Shown one piece after another: positions 1 through 5,321 of a DNA stretch of 7,140 nt. The notes under the pieces are model-generated. The model saw only the letters and a program-made list of their open reading frames with translations, was not told the origin of the DNA and did no database searches. The translations under genes were made by a program, and so were the position numbers. Every line of letters starts with the position of its first letter. Position 1 is the stretch's first letter. Source of the stretch: Pyramidobacter sp. (GTDB lineage Bacteria > Synergistota > Synergistia > Synergistales > Dethiosulfovibrionaceae); NCBI GenBank assembly GCA_016286835.1, contig JAEEUD010000093.1, positions 1-7,140 on the forward strand, in the 5' to 3' direction.

Positions 1-258
1 CGTCTCGCCGTGGCTCCTGGCGTTCAGCACGGCGGCCTGCTCGGCGTGGACGGTGAAGTTGTGCGGGAGTTGCGCGAACTCCTGATTTGCGCCCAGCCAC
101 ACTTGCCCGCTCGCACCCAGCGCCGCTGCGCCGACGCGAAAGCCGCTCACAGGTACGTTCGCGAGCTTCGCCGCGTGCGGCAGAAACGCGCTCAGCTGCG
201 CCGCGAGCTGTTCTTCCGGCTGGTTCATATCGATCGTCAATTCATCGTTCGTCACCAT
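1..258 (-). CDS. cdd: Cytidine deaminase, N-terminal part (runs off left edge)
   Basis: Hydrolytic deamination of cytidine/deoxycytidine to uridine/deoxyuridine in cytoplasmic pyrimidine salvage. Only the first 86 residues are in the window. The reverse strand reads open from an ATG at 258-256 to base 1. It has a GGGAGG ribosome-binding sequence seven bases upstream. Visible motifs are the substrate-pocket segment GANQEF (residues 56-61, with Asn58 and Glu60) and TVHAEQAAV (69-77). His71 is the first zinc ligand and Glu73 the catalytic proton shuttle. The PCxxC ligands lie beyond the window. The segment VPVSGFRVGAAALGASG resembles the longer, two-domain dimeric enzyme of E. coli more than the short tetrameric Bacillus type. 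However, its N-terminus is about 30 residues shorter than E. coli's before the HAE motif, so the small N-terminal helical domain seems reduced. The family call is firm; subtype is inferred from memory of E. coli Cdd. Confidence 0.85.
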   Translation of the reverse strand, partial: MVTNDELTIDMNQPEEQLAAQLSAFLPHAAKLANVPVSGFRVGAAALGASGQVWLGANQEFAQLPHNFTVHAEQAAVLNARSHGET

Positions 259-290
259 TCGTCGCCTCCCTGCGGTCGTTTATCCCTGAA

Positions 291-306
291 TGTTTTACGT
301 GGAACA
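291..306. other. parS-like 16-mer (ParB-binding site candidate)
   Basis: TGTTTTACGTGGAACA matches the conserved chromosomal parS consensus TGTTTCACGTGAAACA at 14 of 16 positions (differences at positions 6 and 12). It lies in the non-coding gap between cytidine deaminase and the YgjP-like gene. Two similar sites occur about 1.85 kb to the right. ParB/Spo0J would load here and spread to organise the origin region. The alternative is an operator for a local regulator. Confidence 0.6.
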
Positions 307-352
307 CGGCGTTGTCCGCGCCGTGAAAAAAGTTCGCGCCTTTTTGCGCGAA
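305..352 (-). terminator. Two hairpins around an A6 tract; minus-strand terminator-like
   Basis: One stem is CACGGCG (305-311) with CGCCGTG (319-325). A second is TTCGCGC (333-339) with GCGCGAA (346-352). Between them is an A6 tract (326-331). Read on the minus strand, the second hairpin is followed by C and six Ts, the layout of a Rho-independent terminator. It would stop leftward transcription before cdd. No minus-strand gene lies immediately to the right, so its role may be to block antisense or readthrough from the 1131-2072 gene. It could instead be an operator or UP-element region for the plus-strand gene, since a weak -10-like TACACT follows at 359-364. Confidence 0.4.
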
Positions 353-392
353 AGATGGTACACTGATCTGCAAAAAGAAGGTGAGAACAGCC

Positions 393-1124
393 GTGTCATT
401 TTTCGCAAAATCAGCGCCCCGCTCGGACACGCTCGAAGTCCTTGGCGAGACCGTGACGGTCGTGCGCAAGGCGCAGAAAAACATGTACCTGTCCGTGCGT
501 CCCGACGGGACGCTGCGCGTCACCTGTCCGTTTTCGACGGACGACGGCGAGATCATCCGCTTCGTTTCGTCGCAGGCTGACTGGTTGAGAAAGCGCAAGG
601 CTGCCGTCGACCAGCGTGCGAAAACGGCCGGGCTGGAATACAAGGACGGCGACGCCGTGCCGCTGTGGGGCACTTTTTACCCGCTCGCCGTGCGGAACGC
701 GCGCCCGTACGGCGTGTCAGTGCAGGACGGAACGCTCGTGCTGAACGTACCGGCAGGCTCCACGCGCGAGGAACGCGCTGCGCTGGTCGAATCTCTGTAC
801 CGCGCTCAGTTCAAAGCGGCCGTGCCGCCTTTGCTGCGGCGCTGGCAGCCGGTCCTCGGCGTCGCAGCGTCCGGTGTGACGATCCGAGCCATGACGACGC
901 GCTGGGGCAGCTGCAACACGCGCACGGGGCACGTCACGCTCAACCTGAGACTGGTCGAAAAAGACCCGCGCTGTCTTGAATATGTCGTTGTCCACGAACT
1001 GTGCCACCTGATCGTGCCCGATCACTCGCGCGCCTTCTGGAACTGCGTGGCCCGCTGCGTGCCGGACTGGCGGAAGATCCGTGCGCTGACCAACGAGGCC
1101 GTGAAGGAACCGCTGGACGAATAG
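393..1124 (+). CDS. YgjP-like zinc metallopeptidase (DUF45 / SprT-type fold)
   Basis: Predicted cytoplasmic zinc-dependent peptidase of the YgjP/DUF45 family, 243 residues, close to the usual family length of about 230-250; the physiological substrate of these proteins is generally unknown. The C-terminal half carries the family signature: TRWGSC (169-174), then HELCH (201-205) as the HExxH zinc site with Glu202 as the catalytic base. DHSRAFW (210-216) gives His211 as the likely third ligand, followed by PDW (224-226). The N-terminal part is the variable beta-rich region of the family. There is no signal peptide or membrane segment. I chose the GTG at 393 because AAGGTGA lies 8 bases upstream; a GTG at 381 in the same frame has an AAGAAG directly abutting it with no spacing. 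The gene ends six bases before the stop of the convergent permease gene, with no hairpin between them. Confidence 0.87.
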   Translation: MSFFAKSAPRSDTLEVLGETVTVVRKAQKNMYLSVRPDGTLRVTCPFSTDDGEIIRFVSSQADWLRKRKAAVDQRAKTAGLEYKDGDAVPLWGTFYPLAVRNARPYGVSVQDGTLVLNVPAGSTREERAALVESLYRAQFKAAVPPLLRRWQPVLGVAASGVTIRAMTTRWGSCNTRTGHVTLNLRLVEKDPRCLEYVVVHELCHLIVPDHSRAFWNCVARCVPDWRKIRALTNEAVKEPLDE

Positions 1125-1130
1125 CCTAAG

Positions 1131-2072
1131 CTAGACGAAGAGGCGCGTCGTCAGTTCCATCCAGAACAGCAGCGTGCCCATGCACAGCAGCGTGGATGAG
1201 GCCACCAGCATGGCCGCGTAGTCACCGTCCATGCCGAAGCCGCGCGCGAGGATATAGCAGTTGAACGCGGGGGCCACGGCTGCCGAAACCACGCCGACGC
1301 GCAGCAGCGGAGCGCTGCCGAACGGGAACAGCCAAAAGGCGAGCAGCATGATCGCCGGGTGGATGACCAGCTTCATGAGCATGTCCGACCAGGCGATGCG
1401 GATGTCGTCCAGGAGTCGCTCGGGGTGCAGCGCCGCGCCGATTGAGAGCAGCGCCAGTCCGTTGCCGCAGCCGGCCAGCACGTTGATCGTTCGCATCGTC
1501 CACTGCGGGATGTAATGCGACCAGCCCAGCGCGCCGAGCGCGAGGCCGAACATGCCCGCCAGCAGGATGGGATTTTTGAACGTCTTCACAAAGGCCGTGC
1601 GAACCGATTTCATGTCGGCTTTGCCCGTCTGGGCGATCTGCGACAGCAGCAGCGGAACGACGTTGAAATACGGCGTTCCGATAGCGATGCACAGCAGCAT
1701 CGCTTCCGTACCCGCCTGCCCGAGCCACAGCGACATCACGGGCAGACCGACGAATACGGCGTTGGGACGGACTCCGGTGAGCACGGAAACGGCGCGGCGG
1801 TCGGGCGAGTTATTGAACAGACCGGAGAAGAACCACATCACGGCCGTGGCGATGATGTACGCGCCGAGCATCACACCTGCAAAGCCCCAGCCGTGGATCA
1901 TCGAGGCGTCGAACCCAAGCCCCGACTTGAAAAACGTCACCGGCATCAGCAGCGAAAAGAGCAGTGCGTTGATGTCCTTGACGCCCGCTTCGGTGATCTT
2001 GCCGCACCTGCGCATGTACCAGCCCAGTCCCATGACGATGAAGATCACGAGATTTGTGAGAAAACCGTTCAT
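1131..2072 (-). CDS. AEC-family permease (auxin efflux carrier type, Mem_trans)
   Basis: Inner-membrane secondary transporter, 313 residues, the normal size for the AEC family (malate/organic-anion permeases and relatives). Roughly ten hydrophobic segments can be drawn: near residues 4-20, 36-50, 62-84, 102-118, 122-145, 168-185, 196-214, 232-250, 257-277 and 286-308, in two five-helix halves split by a charged loop (about 148-166). RPNAVFVGLPV (102-112) matches the family's conserved N-x-x-F-x-G-x-P signature, and the SSTLLCMGTLLFW end is typical. The substrate cannot be told from sequence; carboxylates or amino-acid-derived anions are likely. The start at 2072 is set by AAGGAG eight bases upstream. 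An in-frame extension to 2315 would place the parS-like sites inside coding sequence and lacks hydrophobic or domain character, so it is rejected. Confidence 0.9.
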   Translation of the reverse strand: MNGFLTNLVIFIVMGLGWYMRRCGKITEAGVKDINALLFSLLMPVTFFKSGLGFDASMIHGWGFAGVMLGAYIIATAVMWFFSGLFNNSPDRRAVSVLTGVRPNAVFVGLPVMSLWLGQAGTEAMLLCIAIGTPYFNVVPLLLSQIAQTGKADMKSVRTAFVKTFKNPILLAGMFGLALGALGWSHYIPQWTMRTINVLAGCGNGLALLSIGAALHPERLLDDIRIAWSDMLMKLVIHPAIMLLAFWLFPFGSAPLLRVGVVSAAVAPAFNCYILARGFGMDGDYAAMLVASSTLLCMGTLLFWMELTTRLFV

Positions 2073-2139
2073 TTGACAACTCCTTCTTTCAGACGACAGA
2101 AAACGCTTGCCGGTTCCGTCCGGCGGGATCGCTGCGTAT

Positions 2140-2155
2140 TGTTTTACGTGAAACA
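2140..2155. other. parS-like 16-mer (best match, 15/16)
   Basis: TGTTTTACGTGAAACA differs from the parS consensus TGTTTCACGTGAAACA only at position 6. It is 68 bases upstream of the AEC permease start and 51 bp (start to start) from a second copy. It shares the position-6 C-to-T change with the site at 291, hinting at a lineage-specific version of the site. Confidence 0.7.
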
Positions 2156-2190
2156 GAACCTGCGGACGATTTTTCGCGCCGAGACAAAAA

Positions 2191-2206
2191 AGTTTCGCGT
2201 GAAACA
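2191..2206. other. parS-like 16-mer (14/16)
   Basis: AGTTTCGCGTGAAACA differs from the parS consensus at positions 1 and 7. It is preceded by an A6 tract (2186-2191, sharing its first base). Read on the minus strand it is a short GTTTC/GAAAC inverted repeat followed by six Ts, so a weak terminator is a competing reading, but a 5-bp stem is poor for that. Confidence 0.6.
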
Positions 2207-2333
2207 ATCGCCTTCGGCGTAAATCATCCTTCTGCGGGAAACGGCATGAAAAAGTGTTCCGGTCCAGTCCGTTTTTCCCGCGCTTTTCGGTCAAGTTTAC
2301 CACGAATGCCCGCAAAAGTCGCGGCGCAAGGAT

Positions 2334-2359
2334 AAAAAAGGAGACGGGGTTTTCGTCTC
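2334..2359 (-). terminator. Hairpin plus T-run on the minus strand
   Basis: GAGACG (2341-2346) pairs with CGTCTC (2354-2359) around a 7-base loop. On the minus strand the stem is followed by C and six Ts (2339-2334), a terminator layout. No minus-strand gene feeds into it, since the gene to the right is on the plus strand. It may insulate the permease from antisense transcription, or be a control dyad for the plus-strand promoter just downstream. Confidence 0.4.
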
Positions 2360-2374
2360 GGGCAAATATAGGCG

Positions 2375-2380
2375 TACAAT
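2375..2380 (+). promoter_or_regulatory. Candidate -10 hexamer for the MBL-lysE operon
   Basis: TACAAT matches the sigma70 -10 consensus at 5 of 6 positions. The -35 is poor: TTTCGT at 2351-2356, with an 18-base spacer and inside the adjacent hairpin. Transcription from here would begin near 2387 and give a leader of about 70 bases before the GTG at 2459. Confidence 0.35.
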
Positions 2381-2381
2381 G

Positions 2382-2409
2382 ATCCCCCGCTCTGGACAGG
2401 GCGGGGGAT
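2382..2409 (+). promoter_or_regulatory. GC-rich perfect dyad in leader of MBL gene
   Basis: ATCCCCCGC (2382-2390) and GCGGGGGAT (2401-2409) form a perfect 9-bp stem with a 10-base loop. It overlaps the expected transcription start of the MBL-lysE operon. Only a loose T-rich stretch follows, so it is a weak terminator or attenuator. An operator is equally possible. Confidence 0.4.
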
Positions 2410-2458
2410 TTGCTGTATCTTTAACGGGTCCTGTTTTCGCGAAAGGAGGCCCGGCACG

Positions 2459-3319
2459 GTGAACGAACGTACTGATTTTTTTAAAGTCGTCGAGTTCGGC
2501 GACGGCATCGCCCGCATCGAGGGGACCGGCAGCGCGTTCTGCTATCTGATCGAAGGGCGTAAACGCGCGCTGCTGATCGACGCGATGACGGGGCTGGGCA
2601 ACCTGCGCGAGTTCGTGCGCACGCTCACACGCCTGCCGATCACGCTCGTGTGCACGCACGGGCATTTCGACCACATCGGCGGCGCGCTCGACTTCGGCGA
2701 GGCGTGGATCCCCGCGGGCGACGCAAACATGATCGCTTCGCATGAGACGCTCGACCGCAAGTACTGGTTCGAGCGCAGGCTCTGCGAGCTGCGGCGCAAG
2801 CCGGTGAACTTTACGCGCGACGATTTCACACCGCCGCGACCGATGGTGTGGCGCGCGCTGCACGACGGCAGTCGCTTCGACCTGGGGCGGCGGATCGTTA
2901 CGGCAGTCGACGTGCCGGGACATTCTCGCGGTTCGATGGGTTTTCTCGACTCGAAAACGGGCATTTTCTTTTCCGGCGACGCGGGCAGCCGCAGCACGTT
3001 CCTGTTTCTCAGCTGCTCGACGACGACGGAGGAGTATCTGGCTTCTCTGCTGCACCTCAAGCAGATGCGCCACCATCAGATCAGCGAGTGGTACAACTTT
3101 CACAACTACACGGAGATGCCGGCATCGATCATCGACGACCTGATCCGTGGCTGCCGCGACGCGCTGGCCGGCAACGTGACGGGGCCGGTGTTCCGCAATG
3201 ACGAGCGGTTCCGCTTCGTCTATCCCGTCGATCGGAAATGGAAGCGCACCGACGGCGGGTTCGGCAATATCATTGTCGATCTGACGCGTCTGCGTGTGCC
3301 GAAAGGGGAAACGCGATGA
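2459..3319 (+). CDS. MBL-fold metallo-hydrolase
   Basis: Metallo-beta-lactamase-fold hydrolase, 286 residues, probably cytoplasmic and binuclear zinc. The metal motif is THGHFDHIGG (66-75), giving His67, His69, Asp71 and His72. PGHSRGS (153-159) supplies His155 and FSGDAG (171-176) supplies the bridging Asp174. The order and spacing are those of the glyoxalase-II-like branch. A later His (His215) could be the final ligand. The substrate is unknown; family members cleave thioesters, lactones or phosphodiesters. Start: GTG at 2459 with AAAGGAGG nine bases upstream. Its TGA overlaps the ATG of the LysE-type exporter by four bases (ATGA), so the two are translationally coupled, suggesting that the hydrolase product or substrate relates to what the exporter moves. 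That link is inference. Confidence 0.87.
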   Translation: MNERTDFFKVVEFGDGIARIEGTGSAFCYLIEGRKRALLIDAMTGLGNLREFVRTLTRLPITLVCTHGHFDHIGGALDFGEAWIPAGDANMIASHETLDRKYWFERRLCELRRKPVNFTRDDFTPPRPMVWRALHDGSRFDLGRRIVTAVDVPGHSRGSMGFLDSKTGIFFSGDAGSRSTFLFLSCSTTTEEYLASLLHLKQMRHHQISEWYNFHNYTEMPASIIDDLIRGCRDALAGNVTGPVFRNDERFRFVYPVDRKWKRTDGGFGNIIVDLTRLRVPKGETR

Positions 3320-3927
3320 ATTATTTTTTCCAGGGGCTGACGGTGGCATTGGCTTCGATCGCGCCGATCGGCGTGCAGAATCTGTTCGTCATCAACTCGG
3401 CGATGAGCCTGCCGCTCGTCCGCGCTTTGGCGGTGGCAGCGGCCGTGTTCACGTTCGACATGTCGCTGACGCTCGGCGCGTTTTTCGGCATGGGCTCGCT
3501 GATTTCTGCCTTTCCGCTCGTGAAGAACGCCGTGCTGCTGATCGGCAGTCTGTTTGTGCTGCGCGTCGGCCTCGGGCTGATCCTTTCTCCGGCGAAAGAA
3601 CTGGAACGCGAGGAACGGGCTTTTTCCCTGAAAAAGGCGATCGTGACGGCGTTCGTCGTCACGTGGTTCAATCCGCAGGCGCTGATCGACACGACTCTGT
3701 TTTTCGGCGCGTTTCGCGCTTCGCTGCCCGTGCCGGCTGTGCGGCCGTTCATCGCCGGCTGCCTGACGGCTTCGCCGCTGTGGTTCGTCTCCATCACGCT
3801 GATCGTCTCGGCCATGAAACAACGTCTCGGAGCGGGCTTTTTGCGTGCGCTCAACATTGTCTGCGGGAGCGTCATCGTCTTTTACGGTGGCAGATTACTG
3901 TGGGAGTTCCTCCGCGCGTTTCTGTAA
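3316..3927 (+). CDS. LysE/ArgO-type amino-acid exporter
   Basis: Inner-membrane exporter of the LysE family, 203 residues, normal length, about six membrane segments. The N-terminal signature is APIGVQNLFVI (16-26), corresponding to the P-x-G-x-Q-N-x-F motif of LysE and ArgO. A membrane Asp lies at 48. WFNPQALIDT (117-126) matches the conserved WxNP...D segment of this branch. A charged cytoplasmic loop (about 92-108) separates the two halves. This resembles the basic amino-acid exporters (lysine, arginine) more than the RhtB homoserine/threonine branch, but specificity is inferred. The ATG at 3316 has AAAGGGG eight bases upstream, inside the MBL gene's end. Readings starting further upstream in this frame are coding shadows. 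The operon ends at the strong hairpin 23 bases after the stop. Confidence 0.9.
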   Translation: MNYFFQGLTVALASIAPIGVQNLFVINSAMSLPLVRALAVAAAVFTFDMSLTLGAFFGMGSLISAFPLVKNAVLLIGSLFVLRVGLGLILSPAKELEREERAFSLKKAIVTAFVVTWFNPQALIDTTLFFGAFRASLPVPAVRPFIAGCLTASPLWFVSITLIVSAMKQRLGAGFLRALNIVCGSVIVFYGGRLLWEFLRAFL

Positions 3928-3949
3928 GGACGCGTATCTGACGGAAGAT

Positions 3950-3995
3950 AAAGAACGGGGGCTGGCGGAAATTTACACGCCAGCCCCCGTTCTTT
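3950..3995. terminator. Bidirectional Rho-independent terminator
   Basis: An 18-base perfect inverted repeat (3950-3967 with 3978-3995) around a 10-base loop, GC-rich in the middle of the stem. It is followed by TTCTTTCT on the plus strand and TTCTTTATCTT on the minus strand. It sits between the converging ends of the LysE-type gene and the M20D gene and would terminate both. Confidence 0.88.
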
Positions 3996-4025
3996 CTGCT
4001 CGTTCTGCGTGTAACCGGATGATCG

Positions 4026-5198
4026 TCAGGCCAGGAAGCGTTTCACGAACTCCACCGTCAGAGCGGCATTCACGGCGAGGACTCTCTCATCGGCTTCAAA
4101 ACGATCGCTGTGCTGCGGCGCGCCGCAGCCGGTCTCGGCGTTCGCGCAGCCGGTGAAAGCCATGAACGTGGGACAGATCTCACTGAATCGGGCGTAGGTT
4201 TCGGACGCCATCCACGGCTGTCCGGCAATCAGGTCGATGCCGACGGCGCGGGCCGATTCACGGGCAAGCTGTGTCAGCTCGGGGGCGTTGACAACGGGCA
4301 GCGTCAGGTTCCGCCAGCTTGCTTTTGCTTCGCAGCCGCACGCGGCCGCCACTCCGGCGACGGTCTGATCGAGCATGGCGTGCAGGTCGCGTCCGATCTG
4401 TTTGTCGAAAAAGCGCGTGCTTCCCTCCATGAAGCAGTCGTCGGGGATCCTGTTCCATGTGGAACCGCCGTGGATCTGGCACGGCGTGATCACGGCCGCC
4501 TCGCGGGAGTTGACGCGGCGCGAGATGATCGAATTGGTCGTGATCAGGATCTGCGCGGCGCAGTTGAGCGGATCGAGTCCCAGGTGCGGCGTGGCGCCGT
4601 GGGAGCTCTTGCCCTTCACGTCGATATGGAACGTCTCGCAGCCGGCCGTGCATGAGCCGTCGAGGATCACGACGCTGCCGACGGGATAATCGGCCTGCAC
4701 GTGGATGCTGAATACGGCGTCGGCGCCCCCTTGTTCGGCCAGAAGCGCACGCACGTCGTCTCCCAGGCCCATCTCCTCTCCCGACTCGAAGCAGAAGATG
4801 ACCGTCCCGCTCAGGCTGTCTTTCATCGCCGCCAGACGTCCGGCCGTTTCCAGCAGACCGACGGTATGGAAGTCGTGTCCGCACATGTGTGCGACGCCTT
4901 CGTTCGCCGAGAGGAATCCCTTCTCGCGTTTCAGGTTGCAGGCGTTTTCGCGGATCGGCAGCGCATCCATGTCGGCACGCAGCGCAAGCCGTTTGCCGGC
5001 TCTGCCCGTGTCGAGAACGCCGATCAGGCTGCGTCCCGGAGCGGGAGCGCGCATCACTTTTATTCCGAGTTTTTCCAGCCATGCGGCGACGAGGTTTGCG
5101 GTGCGCTCTTCCTTGCCGCTCAGCTCCGGGTGGATATGGAGATCGCGCCTCAGTTCAAGGGCCTCCGCCGAGGCGGGAGCGAGTTTTGCAAAGTCCAT
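4026..5198 (-). CDS. M20D-family amidohydrolase (hippurate hydrolase / N-acyl amino acid deacylase type)
   Basis: Cytoplasmic metal-dependent amidohydrolase, 390 residues, standard for M20D, which removes N-acyl groups from amino acids or opens amide bonds. Visible in order: RRDLHIHPELSG near residues 17-28, the LRADMDALP segment (73-81), and the metal motif HMCGHDFHT (104-112, Cys106 and His108). GEE (140-142) supplies Glu141/142, with ligand His166, a dimerisation domain at about 180-290, and the C-terminal HSDRFEADE with His363. The usual FQPAEE is FESGEE here, but the glutamates are kept. The ATG at 5198 is preferred because AAGGATGGTG lies six bases upstream; the in-frame ATG at 5210 is part of that ribosome-binding sequence. 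The exact substrate is unknown. With the amino-acid exporter nearby it fits peptide or acyl-amino-acid breakdown. Confidence 0.92.
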   Translation of the reverse strand: MDFAKLAPASAEALELRRDLHIHPELSGKEERTANLVAAWLEKLGIKVMRAPAPGRSLIGVLDTGRAGKRLALRADMDALPIRENACNLKREKGFLSANEGVAHMCGHDFHTVGLLETAGRLAAMKDSLSGTVIFCFESGEEMGLGDDVRALLAEQGGADAVFSIHVQADYPVGSVVILDGSCTAGCETFHIDVKGKSSHGATPHLGLDPLNCAAQILITTNSIISRRVNSREAAVITPCQIHGGSTWNRIPDDCFMEGSTRFFDKQIGRDLHAMLDQTVAGVAAACGCEAKASWRNLTLPVVNAPELTQLARESARAVGIDLIAGQPWMASETYARFSEICPTFMAFTGCANAETGCGAPQHSDRFEADERVLAVNAALTVEFVKRFLA

Positions 5199-5233
5199 GA
5201 CGAACACCATCCTTAAAGAGTTTTCCGGACGAT

Positions 5234-5239
5234 ATTATA
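5234..5239 (-). promoter_or_regulatory. Candidate -10 hexamer for the M20D gene
   Basis: Minus-strand TATAAT, a perfect -10 match, 36 bases upstream of the chosen ATG. With a 17-base spacer the -35 reads CTATCA, a weak match. It lies directly beside the left arm of the 5241-5279 dyad. Confidence 0.5.
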
Positions 5240-5240
5240 T

Positions 5241-5279
5241 CGCGGCGGCGCGAAAATGATAGCCTTTCGCACCGCCGCG
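5241..5279. promoter_or_regulatory. 15-nt inverted repeat between divergent promoters
   Basis: CGCGGCGGCGCGAAA (5241-5255) and TTTCGCACCGCCGCG (5265-5279) pair with one mismatch (5249/5271) around a 9-base loop. The dyad fills the space between the outward-facing TATAAT boxes of the M20D gene and the deacetylase gene. As no gene reads into it, an operator controlling both promoters is more likely than a terminator, although TTTTATAAT follows it on the plus strand. Confidence 0.5.
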
Positions 5280-5282
5280 TTT

Positions 5283-5288
5283 TATAAT
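5283..5288 (+). promoter_or_regulatory. Candidate -10 hexamer for the polysaccharide deacetylase
   Basis: TATAAT, a perfect -10 match, 34 bases upstream of the ATG. The -35 position reads TAGCCT with a 17-base spacer, so it is weak, and it lies in the dyad loop and right arm. Confidence 0.5.
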
Positions 5289-5321
5289 AAGTTCATCTTT
5301 GCATGGAAGGGAGATTCTCGC

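Larger units (their letters stand above)
2073..2458. other. 386-bp divergent intergenic region without a gene
   Basis: This gap separates the 5' ends of the AEC permease (minus) and the MBL hydrolase (plus). It holds two parS-like 16-mers (2140-2155, 2191-2206), a small CGCC/GGCG hairpin at 2209-2219, a minus-oriented hairpin with a T-run (2359 down to 2334), a -10-like TACAAT (2375-2380) and a GC-rich dyad (2382-2409). I see no credible ORF, tRNA or recognisable structured RNA. No convincing -35/-10 pair for the permease could be picked out. Confidence 0.7.

Noticed and set aside
1515..2222. Plus-strand open frame of 235 codons opposite the permease
   Set aside because: Highly charged (Arg/His/Gln/Glu) low-information translation typical of a coding shadow; no start signal.
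2073..2315. N-terminal extension of the AEC permease
   Set aside because: Basic, non-hydrophobic, not family-like, and a good AAGGAG site precedes the ATG at 2072.
2297..3349. Long minus-strand open frame of 350 codons opposite the MBL gene
   Set aside because: Arginine/alanine/histidine-rich shadow of GC-rich coding sequence, with no motifs and no ribosome-binding site; the plus strand carries clear MBL motifs.
3220..3875. Minus-strand open frames opposite the LysE-type gene
   Set aside because: Shadows: the plus frame has membrane segments and LysE motifs, and these have none.
4451..4466. Fourth parS-like palindrome TGTTCCATGTGGAACC
   Set aside because: Only 12/16 matches, and it lies inside the M20D gene where it encodes the Ser-Thr-Trp-Asn of a conserved GGSTWNRIPD segment, so coding constraint explains it.
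4701..5259. Plus-strand open frames opposite the M20D gene
   Set aside because: No recognisable domains and no ribosome-binding site; the minus strand encodes all M20D metal motifs.
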